From assembly GCA_963573385.1 (NCBI GenBank), contig CAUYLG010075613.1:62001-126000 (forward strand): DNA of 64,000 nt, read 5' to 3'. Under the pieces are notes generated by a model. It did no database searches. It was not told the origin of the DNA and saw nothing but the letters and a program-made list of their open reading frames with translations. This DNA comes from Cacajao melanocephalus. Lineage: Eukaryota; Chordata; Mammalia; Primates; Pitheciidae. Positions 1 through 13,080 of the stretch are shown in pieces (position 1 is the stretch's first letter; every line of letters begins with the position of its first letter). Both the position numbers and the translations under genes were made by a program.

Positions 1-1912
1 TCTGGCCTGGCAGAAAACAATTCCACAGAGATGAACACATCACTGCCCCTTTATAAACCAGTATGATTTGTTCAGGGAATTCCAAACAGAGCAGGGAACA
101 CTTAGCCAGTGTGTTCTGTTGTGTGGCTCTTGTCTTGATATGCAGAAAGGGTAAACACTTCAAAATAGGGAGTCAGGAGGAGTGCATTCTTTTTCCCATC
201 GTTTTTGGAACAAAACATTCAACTTGTTGACCCCAATTCAATATGAAAATAATGTTATTTGATGTTTGACTTGAGGGAAAGCACATGTAGTCACACAATG
301 TAAGTGCCAAATTCTAAAGAATCTTTCTAAACATAGACATGTCCTAAGCAGAATTCATAACATGGGTTTGTATAACTTTTCTGAACTTGATATGCAAGTG
401 GAATTTTTAGCCAGAGTAGGGGTGAGCTGATTTCTATTCGAGTCCACTAAAAGCTGATCCTCATATTCTGTCTCCCCCTACCTGGATTCAGGGATCAAAT
501 ACCTCCCACCTTGGAGTACAAATGAAATAGCAGGAGAAGCCAGCATTGTAAATAGAAAAAGACGGTAAACCCAAGCAGGGCGCACTGAGCTTTGAGGGTG
601 CTGAACATGTCCGAATGAGGAGATCTGCAGGAGGGAGGAGGCGAGCTCACAGACAGGGGTTGGTCTTCAGCTATTAGCTCATGGCAGGCAGCAAGGGAGA
701 CACGATTTGGTCAGATTTCTTTGGCTAACAAACGTCTTATTAGAATGAAGTTATCGATTTCATCCTTGTGACATTAGCTGATTTTGTTAGCATTGAAAGA
801 CCCCCTCTCCTAGATCCATCAGGGATTCTCTTTCTTTCTAAAACATTCTGGTCCTGAGGATGTTTATGTTCTTAAAAGTATTCATTGTTTTTACTTTTGA
901 TTTTTCTAGTACAACGTTAGGTGAAGGCTTCAAAGTGGCAAGATGTTTTCTTGACCACCTGTTTAGTGTGGCCTCTCCTCACTTCCATGACATTTAAAAA
1001 AGTCAATAGTGCTGATTTTTGGATGAAGTTAGGAAGTTTTGTCCCAAACGAAAGTCTTGCATGCTAAGCATACTTTTTTTATCCTCTGTATCATCCCTTT
1101 TTTTTCTTTCACTTTTTCTTCTTTTCTCTGCCCTCTCGATAAAGAAGGATGATGGTGTTTTATATTCAGTCTGGACCTTTGAAAAGGCGTGTTTACCTAA
1201 ACGTATTTGAGACCCATAAGATAGCATTAAAGAATTCTCTCCTGTGATCCTTTACCTCTGATTGCGTTTTTGAGGAAAGAGGCATTGCCGTCCCTTTCAC
1301 TGGCCTTTTATTTAATAGTGGAATAGGGGAGGTTATATTTTTGCTAAGGAGCTGGGATTTGCCTTCCCTGGGAAGGGCCACACCGTGCAGCTGCCAGGGG
1401 CTGCAGGCAGAGCAGCGCGTGGCTAGGGTACGGGGACTGCCGGCCTCCGGCAGGTGTCTTATCAAAAGCACTCTGTCTGGTGTTGCTTCCTGTTACTTAC
1501 CCACCAGTATCGACCCTGTGATATTTCTGTTTCTTAAACACAGTTGCACAAGGAATAATAGATATTTGCCCACTAAGTGAATATGAGAGAAGCTGGAATT
1601 TTTAACAAAATTTTAGCCCAGGGCTTCTGAACCATTTTGGGTCTAGAAACTCCTTTTGCAAACATATCTAATGAATTCCCTCATGAATTTTTAAAAAGCA
1701 TTTCATCTGTTACATGATAAGGGAGTGATTTTCTTTAAATAATATTTTAATCCAGAATACCATTAAAATTTTATTCTAATTTTCATTCTCATGTAGTCTT
1801 TGACAATGGCTAAAATTTAAAGACACATTTTTTTTTTTTGCCCATTAAACAGGTACACATGTTATTTTATTTATTTTCATTTACTTATGTGCGTAAGAAC
1901 TCTCAATAATTT
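1..1912. other. Unique AT-rich non-coding DNA
   Basis: No gene or clear repeat is recognised. A pyrimidine-rich run lies at about 1073-1130. A small CpG-containing patch lies at about 1340-1460. Around 1617-1720 the wording resembles the end of an old hAT-type DNA transposon, but the match is too weak to call. Short ORFs on both strands have no recognisable domain. Confidence 0.5.
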
Positions 1913-2242
1913 GGTTAAAAAGTGTCACCTAGTTTAATTTGGTATCAAGCTATACTATAATGTAGATGAACTTTAAGTACAAGTTATGGTACTAAGATGT
2001 ATAAATCTTGTTATTTGCTCCTGCTATTTAAAGTATCTGTGCTTTCTGTAATTAGTTGGTTTACTTTTTAATAAGACAGAGGTTAAAAAGCGTCACCTAG
2101 TTTAATTTGGTATCAAACTATACTACAATGTAGATGAACTTTAAGTACAAGTTATGGTACTAAGATGTATAAATCTTGTTATTTGCTCCTGCTATTTAAA
2201 GTATTTGTGCTTTCTGTAATTAGTTGGTTTACTTTTTAATAA
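1913..2242. repeat. Tandem duplication, two 162-bp copies, period 168
   Basis: Copy 1 spans 1913-2074 and copy 2 spans 2081-2242, separated by the 6 bases gacaga. Aligned by eye the copies differ at four positions in 162, all transitions, which is about 2.5 percent divergence. Both begin ggttaaaaag and end ttactttttaataa. The unit is AT-rich, with no ORF or recognised repeat family. This low divergence suggests an event within the ape/Old World monkey lineage; that timing is inference. Confidence 0.95.
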
Positions 2243-2570
2243 CTTCATATTATTTTAAATTATAATATAAAAGGAGACTTCAGTCTGCTGCTTGCAATTA
2301 TTTCTTGTTGCACGTTGAGTCGTCTAAATAAATTGAAGAAAACCAAATTGAATACAATACTCACTGTAATTTTTTTCACATTCTCTTTGAAATACTAAGT
2401 TAATATTTATTTGATCTACAAAAATGTGGGTTAATTAAATGCAACTGAAAAACTAGTAAAGATTATATTAAAAAGCATCAGTAAAATGATTATAATCTTA
2501 TTTTTCTGGTTATTGTATTTCAATAGCTGTGTTTCTTTTGCATTCTCTTTTAATGCAATAAAACTCCAGG

Positions 2571-2879
2571 CTTCCCAGGTGCGGTGGCACATGCCTGTAA
2601 TCCCAGCACTTTGGGAGGCCAAGGCAGGCAGATCACGATGTCAGGAGATCAATACCATCCTGGTCAACATGGTGAAACCCCGTCTCTACTAGAATAACCA
2701 AAACTTAGCTGGGCATGGTGGTGGGTTCCTGTAGTGTCAGCTACTCTGGAAGCTGAGGTAGGGGAATCATTTGAACTCGAGAGATGGAGTTGCAGTGAGC
2801 CAAGATTGTGCCACTGCACTCCAGCCTGGTGATAGAGCAAGACTCCGTCTCAAAAACCAACCAACGAAGCAAACAAACA
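2571..2879 (+). mobile_element. Alu SINE (dimeric, full length)
   Basis: A two-arm Alu in forward orientation. The left arm carries the typical 'cctgtaatcccagcactttggg' region, the middle A-rich linker follows, and the right arm ends in 'ccactgcactccagcctgg' and an A-rich tail with caaa-type units. The target-site duplication is exact: aaaactccagg at 2560-2570 and again at 2880-2890. It is a non-autonomous retrotransposon mobilised by L1 machinery. Many point changes mean it is an old, inactive copy. The subfamily (S or J) is not resolved. Confidence 0.97.
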
Positions 2880-2996
2880 AAAACTCCAGGTTATGAATTA
2901 CACAATATATGATCATTCAGCTCTCTATTCTCAAATAATAAACCGTACAAAGTTTCAGTAGATTGAATCAATAACACCTTATTATCTCTCACTATT

Positions 2997-3180
2997 CAGC
3001 GATGTGGCTGAGCACAGCTGGGCAGTTCTTCTTCTCCCACTGGTATCTTCTGGGGCTGCAGATCCAAGATGGCACCTTTACTCACGTGACTGTGACTCAG
3101 GTGGGGAGAGAAAACAGCAGGGGGGCAGGAGCCAGGCTGAACTTCTTGCCTGTGGCTCAGGGGTCCTAAAGACCTACGAT
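2997..3180. repeat. Probable old LTR or MER-type relic
   Basis: The stretch with 'gctgagcacagctgggcagttct' spacing, 'tggggctgcagatccaagatgg' and 'cacgtgact' resembles a widespread ancient mammalian LTR-type repeat also suspected at about 44.15-44.54 kb. No ends or target-site duplication are visible, and the family name is not assigned. Confidence 0.35.
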
Positions 3181-5211
<2,031 letters not shown>

Positions 5212-5220
5212 AAACTTCAC

Positions 5221-5519
5221 AGGGCCAGGCATGGTGGCTCACCCCTGTAATTCCTGTGCTTTGGGAGGCTAAGATAAGAGGATTGCTAGAGCTCAGGAGT
5301 TCCATGCCAGCAACATAGTGAGACCCTGACTGCACAAAAAATACAAAACAGTTAGCCAGGAGTGGTGGTGTGCTCTTGTGGTCCTAGCTACAAGGAGGCT
5401 GAGGTGAGAAGGTTGCTTGAGCCAGGGAGTTCAAGGCTGCAGTGAGCCGAGATCACATCACTGCACTCCAGCCTGAGACACAGAGCAAGACCCTGACTCT
5501 TAAACAAAACAAACGAAAA
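5221..5519 (+). mobile_element. Alu SINE (old, AluJ-like)
   Basis: Forward Alu beginning gggccaggcatggtggctca and ending in an A-rich tail. The right arm has 'gagttcaaggctgcagtgagc' and the left arm has 'caacatagtgagaccc', both features of the oldest (J) Alu group. The target-site duplication aaacttcac is present at 5212-5220 and 5520-5528. It is heavily mutated and inactive. Confidence 0.95.
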
Positions 5520-5609
5520 AAACTTCACATACTTAATGTGTATCTGTGTACAACACTTAACAAATGGCAGAACATATGCTGTATTCAAGTCCAAATGAAA
5601 TATTTACAA

Positions 5610-5637
5610 GAATTAACACATGCCAGTGTGTTAATTC
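5610..5637. repeat. Short inverted repeat (hairpin)
   Basis: Perfect 11-bp arms (gaattaacaca / tgtgttaattc) are separated by the 6 bases tgccag. It lies in unique sequence between an Alu and an MST-type LTR. No role is known. Confidence 0.85.
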
Positions 5638-5799
5638 ACATTTGTTATGAAAGTGCTGCAGACCATGACAGAGATTAGAGCAGCACAGTCAGGTGGGGCT
5701 GAAAGGGTCACACTGTAGCTGGTATGCCATGGGGTGGGGGCAGCATGGGCGTGAAGGTGCTGGGTGCAGCAGCCCTGAGCCCTAAAGGACCTCCATAAC

Positions 5800-6167
5800 T
5801 GATATGGTTTGGATTTGTGTCCCCACCCAAATCCCACAGCAAATTTTAATTCCCAATGTTGGGGGAGAGACCTGGTGGGAGGTGATTGGATCATAGGAGT
5901 ATATTTCTCCCTTGCTGTTCTCGTAATAGTGAGTTCTCACGAGATCTGGGTTGTTTAAAAGTGTGCAGCACTTTCCCCCTTGCTCTCTGCCATGGTAAAT
6001 CGTGCTTTCTTCTCTTTCACCTTCTGTCACTATTGTAAGCTTCCTGAGGCTTCCCAGCCATGCTTCCTGTACAGCCTGTGGAACTGTGAACCAGTTAAGC
6101 CTGTTTTCTTTATAAATTACCTAGTGTCAGGGATTTCTTTATAGCAGTGAGAGAGTGGACTAACACA
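5800..6167 (+). mobile_element. MST/THE1-type MaLR solo LTR
   Basis: The LTR starts TGATATGGTTTGG and ends in ...taacaca. Internal landmarks match this ERVL-MaLR family: 'cacccaaatccca', 'gacctggtgggaggtgattgga', 'tgctgttctcgtaatagtgag', 'cttcctgaggcttcccagcca' and 'tttataaattacctagtgtc'. No internal MaLR sequence follows, so this is a solo LTR left by recombination. It looks closer to MSTA/B than THE1. The family promoter and polyadenylation region lie within it, but activity cannot be judged. Confidence 0.9.
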
Positions 6168-6596
6168 GAAAGGAAGCCTCATGTGCACGTGTTGGGAAAC
6201 TCACAGTCTCACAGCTCCCATGAGAAGAGGCCACCTCACACTGGACTGGTCAGTGCAGCAGGGACTTTCCCTCTGCTCCTAAAGGCAAGGGCACTCACTG
6301 GAAACACTAGATGAAGAGAATGTGGTAGATGGAATGACTTGTGTGTGTGAGAGAGAGAGAGAAAAATGATCAAGTTGAAAACCAATACACAAATATCTAC
6401 AAATACCAACATTTATGATTTCAAGTTATAATATCATAATAATTAGCTTCTCTACGTGGAGAATACAACTGACAATTACGTTTTTTTTGGTGTGGCTTGA
6501 TGATAGTTACTATCCAAGAAATTTATTAGTTCAGAAAACATAATTGTGAGAGAGGTCAGGAGTCACTGTGCAAACATTACTTCAGACACTTAATAT

Positions 6597-6695
6597 TTAT
6601 CTGTCTATCAATCTATCTATCTGTCTACCTACCTATGTATCTGTACCTATGTACTTGTCTATCTACCTACCTACCCTATTCGTCAATCTATCTCA
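6597..6695. repeat. Degenerate tetranucleotide repeat (ATCT/ACCT)n
   Basis: About 100 bases of mixed tatc, tacc and tgtc units (ctatctatctgtctacctacc and similar). It is imperfect, so likely stable. A short ga run lies just upstream at about 6348-6362. Confidence 0.9.
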
Positions 6696-6699
6696 ATAG

Positions 6700-7493
6700 A
6701 GGTAGACACATGGATTGTTAATACATACACATTTCTCCCACTATCCATTTAAAAGCTTGAGAATTTAAAAAACCATGCTTTATGAGTGAATCAGTTTATC
6801 AACATGTTACACAAAGGGTTCAGCACACCTTTGGCCTTCCTCTCAGCTCTCTGCCAAGCTGGCATCTGATGGGACTCCCCCTCAATGGTGATTCTTGCCT
6901 ATTCTACCTGGCAGGACTCCCCATTCCTGCCATTTTTAGATACAGATTATTGTTTGGTGTCCCTGTGAGCCCATGTAGCAGCTCAGAGAGTATGCCTGTG
7001 TAAGCTTACACTAATATTAGCAAATTGTGATTTTCTTCTGGCCAAGAAAATCATCTCATTCCTGTGACTATGAGAGAAGAGTCAAATCTATTGAGATATT
7101 GAGGAAGCTTGGCCATGGTGTCTTCACCGCAGCGAGACTGATGTTAAATGCGCTGCTCCTGACAGCTTGCAGGTGTCCTCTATTTCCACCTGCTTTCAGA
7201 AACAGTACATCAGTGAAACCTCGACGATTCTTGGAGAAATGCATCAGTATACTTGCTTTACTTATGGTAATATTTTACTGATGACAGCACTAAAGAAAAG
7301 ACTCGCAAAAAATAATCTTAAATATAATGCTCAGAATAGAATGCAGTCCTTCTTCCGCTAAACCGCAGGAGCAAATTGAAGACCAAGCATGAGGTCATGT
7401 GTTCTTAATTGTATTACATGATACTGACAGTGTAGCCTTGTGTCTATAATGCCTTTCACCTGGATAATTTGATCAGATAAGACACATGGCCGG
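6700..7493. other. Unique non-coding DNA
   Basis: Two short overlapping plus-strand ORFs (about 84 and 64 codons, within 7027-7361) have no recognisable domain. No repeat family was identified. Confidence 0.45.
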
Positions 7494-7880
7494 TGATACT
7501 GTTTGGCCCGATTTCTCCACCCAAATCTCATGTGGAATTATAACCTCTAATGTTGGAGGTGGGGCCTGGTGGGAGATGATTGGATCACAGGGTAGATTTC
7601 CCCCTTGCTGTTCTCCTGATAGTGAGTGACAGCTGTTTGTCTAAAGGAGTGTGTCACCTCCCCGTGCCGTCTCTTGCTTCTCCTCCAGTCACGTAAGATG
7701 TACCTCCTTCCCCCTCTTCTTCCTCCATAACTGGAAGCTTCCTGAGGTCTCCTCAGAAGCAGATGGCACAGGGCTTCCTGTCAGCCAGCAGAACTGTGAG
7801 CCAACTAAACCTCTTTTCTTTACAAACTACCCAGTCTCAGGTATTTCATTACAGTAGTGTGAGACTGTACTAATAATACA
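7494..7880 (+). mobile_element. MST-type MaLR solo LTR
   Basis: Starts TGATACTGTTTGG and ends ...ctaataataca. It shares the MST landmarks of the 5800 element: 'cacccaaatctcatg', 'ggtggggcctggtgggagatgattgga', 'cttgctgttctcctgatagtgag' and 'acccagtctcaggta'. The 5-base flanks gccgg (7489-7493) and gctgg (7881-7885) look like a once-identical target-site duplication. No MaLR internal region is attached. It is more diverged than the THE1 copy at 60816. Confidence 0.9.
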
Positions 7881-7929
7881 GCTGGCTACTGAAATGTGTA
7901 AAAAGGAATAATGGTAAGTAAGCAATCAC

Positions 7930-8012
7930 AACAATAACAATCATATTTATTGACCATGTGCTCTGTGCTAGGCACTGGGCTAAATATCTTACAAAAGATA
8001 TATAAGCGCTCA
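7930..8012 (+). mobile_element. MIR-like SINE fragment
   Basis: Contains 'atttattgaccatgtgctctg' and 'gtgctaggcactgggctaaat', matching the conserved end shared by MIR and LINE2. An ancient mammalian relic with no clear ends. Confidence 0.6.
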
Positions 8013-8337
8013 GCCAATCCACATTGTCTCATGGTGAAAAGCTCATTAGATGCCTCTTGTGTACCAGTGGACACGCTTTCTACTGTCGTATGAAAAGGAA
8101 GTGAAGGTTAGTTAGCTGGCAAAAGAAGACACTAAGATGCTCTCATGCCTGGACTGGCCCTGGAGGCAGCCTGCTGACCACCATTCAGTTTGGCTCATTG
8201 CTGTGTCAAGGTCAAGCTATGTCAGCAGTGATTCTCAAGTAATTCTGAAACGATCTTTGCTAGTGTCCATACAAATAGATGCCATTGACTTTTCCTCATT
8301 AAAATTGATGAGTGATAGAATGTGCAGTTTATACAGT

Positions 8338-8505
8338 ATTCCTCAAAGGGATGTCCAGGTAGTACCTGTGTCAAATTACTTGTGGATCCTGTTAAAAATT
8401 CAAAATTTGAAGCCTTACTTACCTTATCAGATTCTCAGGAGTGGGAACTGATGTCTTAACAGACTTCCAGGGTCTCTCTTATGAACACTACAGGTTGATG
8501 ACCAC
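8338..8505 (+). mobile_element. MER5-like hAT DNA-transposon fossil
   Basis: The left end near 'attcctcaaagggatgtcc', the middle 'gttaaaaattcaaaatt' and 'cagattctcaggagtgggaactgatg', and the right end '...gatgaccactg' follow the layout of the short non-autonomous MER5 elements of the hAT-Charlie group, which end in a cagtggttctca-type inverted repeat. It has no coding capacity. Confidence 0.65.
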
Positions 8506-9124
8506 TGTGTGAAATAAAACCTAGGAAATGACAAGAAAAATATGGTTTGAAATAGAAACTAATGGCTTGGTATGGAATTATAATCCTCTTTTATGGACTA
8601 TGGCATTACTCAATTGAGATAATTAAATAAACTTGATGCTTCTTGCGCTACTAGATGTAAACAGGTAAGTCGACTCAGTATCTGTAAAGGTGAAGTGAAA
8701 TGATGGCAATCCAATATCACTGGAATAAAATAATTTTATATTATAAAACTTCTAAAACATTAGTACTGTACCTGTAAGGGTCAGATTTTAAAGGAGAATT
8801 TGGTGTTATCAGAATTATAGGTGTGACCATGGCACGATGTAATTTGCAAGGAGGCTTTGCCACACTCCTGTCTCTCTGGTCCGTTAGCCTCCTAGTTAGC
8901 ACACAGGCACACATCTCACCTCTCATAACAATGCTGGCACCTTCTCTCCCTGGTCAGGCTGGACTGATCCCAAGTTTCCTTTTTTTCTGGGATGCTGTCA
9001 CCCAGCCTTGTCTTTCTGAGGCCTTGGAAGGGACACATTCTTACCTGAACCGAGGATAGCTGGTAATCTTCTTTATTTCCTAAGCACCTACATTTATGTC
9101 TAGTGGTGAGACGAATGTTGTAGA

Positions 9125-9357
9125 GCAAGCTTGTCCAACCCATGACCCGTGGGTTGCATGCAGCCCAGGATGGCTTTGAATGTGCCCCAACACAAATTTG
9201 GAAACTTTCTAAAAACATTTTGAGGTTTTTTTTTTTTTTTTTGCATTCTTTTTTGGCTCATCAGCTATCATTAGTGTTAGTATATTTTATGTGTATCTCA
9301 AAACAATTCTTCTTCTTCCAATGTGGCCCAGGGAAGCCAAAAGATTGGACACCCCTA
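9125..9357. mobile_element. Non-autonomous DNA-transposon fossil with TGTCCAA-type ends
   Basis: Begins caagcttgtccaaccc and ends in 'agattggacacccct'; the ends are imperfect inverted repeats sharing TGTCCAA/TTGGACA. Inside are 'tgcatgcagcccaggatggctttgaatg', 'ctcatcagctatcattagtg' and 'aatgtggcccagggaagcc'. I recognise this as a common primate-genome DNA-transposon family, probably hAT superfamily, but do not assign a subfamily. A 16-17 base T run interrupts it at about 9226. It is too short to encode a transposase. Confidence 0.75.
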
Positions 9358-9721
9358 CTATCCAGAGTATTGTTTATAGCTTATTGTTTAGAAATGTTTA
9401 ACTTATTTGACTGTTTTACTAGCTCCTGATAAGTGTGCATGGCCCTGGCTGATGTAATCAATCAAACCATTTCTGACCCTTAAAATGCAATAGCTTTAGT
9501 TTTATCAATAGTAAACTTAGCGTGAAATCTTAACCTGACCCCACCAGGGCCAGCATCTACTGATCATGATCCCAGGGGTATTTTTAGGACATTGATCAGC
9601 GTGTATATATGGGCCAGTGTGGTGATTGACATTGAAAAAAATATATTGCAAGGGTCCCATGGTCATGCAACTGCTGTAATTGGGATAAATTGTTACAATT
9701 AGGTAAGAAATTAAATAAAAC

Positions 9722-10055
9722 ACAACCATGCATCACATAACAACTGGGTCTTTGTGTGAACATCAAAGTAGACCTACAGAAACCTGGATGCATAACCCAT
9801 TCCACGCCCAGGCTCTATGGCTTAGCCTGCTGCTCTTAGGCTGCAAACCTGCACAGTAAGTCACTGTACTGAATATTGAGGCAACTGTAAGAAAATGTCA
9901 AGTCTCTGTGCAATAGGAATTTTTCAGCCCCGTTTTAATCTTATGGGATCACCATTATACAGGGGTGACTCCACAGGATAAAAATGAGGCTGAAACATTT
10001 TGGTTGCCTCTTGCCCACCAAAATGTCATTATGTAACACACGACTGTCATGTAGC
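9722..10055. mobile_element. DNA-transposon fossil (terminal inverted repeats)
   Basis: Starts near 'aaccatgcatcacataacaa' and ends near 'tcattatgtaacacacgactgtcatgta', so the two ends are diverged inverted repeats. The body contains 'ctctatggcttagcctgctgctc', 'ggctgcaaacctgcacag' and 'actgtactgaatattg', the layout of a known non-autonomous mammalian DNA element with repeated cctaggcta-like motifs. The family name is not certain; TA-inserting Tc1/mariner-like is most likely. It has no ORF. Confidence 0.65.
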
Positions 10056-10225
10056 CACTCATAGTTTGCTCACTTAACTCCAAATAAGCATATTAGTTTT
10101 ATTGATTCTTCACTGGATAATCCAGTTTTTAACTCAGTGAATAAGCTTTTTTTTAAAAAAAAATGTGCTGTATTGTAGCTACAAAGCTACCTTTCTCATG
10201 TTTTTCAATTTTTCAAAAATTCACT

Positions 10226-10259
10226 TATTCTGGGGAGGAATATATTCCTCCCCAGAATA
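10226..10259. repeat. Perfect 34-bp palindrome
   Basis: The sequence is exactly self-complementary about a centre between 10242 and 10243. Each 17-base arm reads tattctggggaggaata inward. There is no loop. It sits at the left edge of an AT-dinucleotide stretch. Confidence 0.95.
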
Positions 10260-10391
10260 TATATATACATATATATATGTGTGTGTATGAGTTTGTGCTT
10301 ATTGAATATATATATATTATACAAATATAATATTATATAAATATATACGTTTCTCCTCAGGTGGAGATATATATATATATCTCCTCCACCT
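10255..10391. repeat. AT-rich tract ending in a second inverted repeat
   Basis: About 120 bases of mostly alternating TA and TG. At the right end, arms caggtggag and ctccacctg (about 10359-10392) flank a (AT)n core plus ctc. Its purine arm / TA core / pyrimidine arm design matches the palindrome just upstream. Confidence 0.85.
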
Positions 10392-10399
10392 GGGCCCCA

Positions 10400-12625
10400 G
10401 CATTCATAAATTCAGTTTGTGTTTTCCGCTGGAGCTGGAGACCCACACAAATCATGACCAGAGGTATAAAAGAAAAAAAAAAAAGGAAAACACCAGCACT
10501 TGAACCCTGGAGGTTCTGAAATTGATTGCTATAAATCTCTGTCATTTGGCAGCTGTAAAAGTCAAGAAGAGGAAATGCCTTAAGAGCAGAAATAAGTAAC
10601 TTTTGACTTCTCTTCTCTAAACAGTTTAATACTAAATATATTTTTTTACCATTTTCAAAATTATAGTTAGTAAAATTAGTCTCTGCAGCACAGTTATGGA
10701 GATGCCATTTAGTGTTTGTGTACAATGGGATAATTATTTTCTTAACAGTCTTCAAGGAATTTTAGGAGCAGTTATTCCAGTTTTAAAATATCATAATTTA
10801 GGTTGATTCAAGTTTGAGCCACTTAAGCCATTTACCTGTGACTTAGATTTATTTTATCAACAAATTCCATTCTGACTTTTTCTTTTGACATTAGCAATGT
10901 GAGTCACTTCCACATACCTGCAAATTCTTGCTTTGCTGCTATTTTTTTCTTTATGTAAAACATGGTCTTGATGAACTTGTTGGAGACGAGACATCTGGAT
11001 TCTAGATCTCAGTCTGAAGCACATCCAAACCTTTTCAAGTTACATCAGATAAAATTTCACCTGTACAATTTCAAATCTCACCATCCTTCAAGGGATTGAA
11101 CATAATGTTGTGTTTCTTTAAGGTAGTTTGTGCTTATTAAATATTAAAACCAAACATTAGCACTATAAAAAGACTTTTACAGCCATGGGCATTTTCCCTC
11201 ATAGTAAAATTTTACTTAGTTTTATTATTCCTTCTGTAGGGCATATCTGGGATCTCACAGAAATGACAGAACTAGAAATATAAGTAACATGTAATATCTA
11301 GGAAAGGACTGAGCCTTATAGGCTAATAAAGAAAAACTAAAAGCTGCATGAAATTTGACTTAAGCACAAATTATCTATGGGAAAAAATTGTATAAATATC
11401 TTTCAGAAAGACCACTATGTGCTAGATGGTTAATATGTCAAAATTCATGAAAATGTTCCTATTATAATAGTACTTACAGTAATTTTGCTCTCCCACCTCT
11501 GGATTTATGCAACTTTGTGGCTTGAGATAGTTGTCACCCATTTCTGCTGATATCTCATCAGAATGGGAGCATTCTTTAAAAAGGTGTTTTCATGGTCAAA
11601 GTTTGTATTCTGAACAACGAGAATTCTAGTGACAATTTAACTATGTGATGGTTAAAACTAATTGACAGAGATCTAAACTAGTGAACTGGCTGGATGAACC
11701 AATAAATCCTTCACACAATCAACAGAACTTCAATATTCATGAGGCCTCTGGAAGAATTTCATAGCCCCATAAAAGTTTCTGCAAAGCACTTTGCATTTTA
11801 ATTGGGATGAATTATTAAATAGCAAAACTTCCAACCAAATTTAACTTTCACCTGTACTTAGTCAAGGGCGAGCAAATCTCCGTGGGGGCCGTGGGAAAGT
11901 TCAATCATGTGGTTAAAGACTCATTCCTCCAAAATCAGTCTTGGTTGGAAAGGCAGAGTAGTCCTGGCGGGTGGGGGGAGGGAGAGCATAACTGAATGTG
12001 GTGGGATTTTCATTTGCTAGTGTTTCTGATAAAGTGATTCCGAGCAGGGGCCAATGCCTGAGTGCCCATGGGCAAAATGGACTGGGGCCTCCAGAGCTCA
12101 GATACCCCCAGGGACAGGCTGCCCAGACCGGGGAAGCAGGTGCACAGGACCATTGCAGAAAGTAAAACTCGTTTCAGAATCCTTATGGAGCTGCTTTTAC
12201 AGGATTTGGTGAGGAAGAAGGACAGGTTGTGGAAGGTGAAAGTCAAAGCCCCTTGAGGCGACTTCTCAGAAGCATGACCTGGTTGACCTGTCAGTAGAGC
12301 AACAGCTGAATTGGCAGTGGTCACAGATAACACAAACGGAAGCAGGTGTGTCACGGAATAGAATGAAGGATTCATCAGGTCTGGATGGAACGGCAGCTGG
12401 TTCTTAGTGGTTAAAATGCTGCTGCCCATTTTAGGTGGGAACTCTGTTGGTTAGAGCCGTGCCATTACTTCTGGGCTAATGCAAGTCATAATTTACCTGA
12501 AGTTACTCATACTACGAAACCTTAGACTTTTCTAACAACTTTGTAGATATTGTCCCTTTGTAGATAGACTAATTGTGATGAGCATATCAGAGAAAGACAT
12601 GCAGGTGTGACATGAGTGGCTTGCC
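10400..12625. other. Unique non-coding DNA
   Basis: No interspersed repeat is recognised in this 2.2-kb stretch. Two minus-strand ORFs stand out only by length: 132 codons (10357-10755, beginning inside the AT tract) and 139 codons (12010-12429). Neither shows a domain, a signal peptide I trust or splice-site support. A G-rich run lies at about 11965-11985. Confidence 0.5.
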
Positions 12626-12627
12626 CA

Positions 12628-13080
12628 GTGGAAGGGGCTGAATGTTGTCCCCACAAAGATAAGTCTACATCCTGATCCCTGGTAAATAGACTTTTTCTTT
12701 CTTTTTTTTTGGAAAAAAAGCATTTGCAGATGGAATAAATTTAAGGATCCAGAGACAGAGAGGTCATCCTGGATTATCCAGGTGGGTCCTAAATCCAGCG
12801 ACAGGCGTCTTTATAAGAGACAGGAGAGAAGGCAGACAGAGGAGAATGCCTTGCAATGATGACAGCAGAGACTGGAATGAGGCAGCCACAACCAAAGGGT
12901 ACCTGAAGCCCCCAGAAGCTGGAAAAGTCAAAGAAATACCCTCCACTGGAGCCTCTGCTGGGGGAGGTGTGTGGCGGCGGGGATTGTTGCAGACTTCTTG
13001 ATTTTGTACTTCTGGCCTTCAGAACTGTGAGAGAGTAAGTTTCTAAGGTTTTAAGTCACAGCAGCCACAGACAATTAATA
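12628..13080 (+). mobile_element. MLT1-type MaLR LTR
   Basis: Landmarks of the MLT1 group in order: 'gggctgaatgttgtcccc' at the 5' end, 'gcatttgcagatggaataaa', 'gaggtcatcctggattatcc', 'gtgggtcctaaatccag', 'ctttataagagac', 'gacttcttgattttgtactt' and 'cttcagaactgtgagagagtaa' near the 3' end. It is old and diverged, solitary, and holds an A/T-rich insertion at about 12690-12720. It has no coding potential. Confidence 0.85.
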
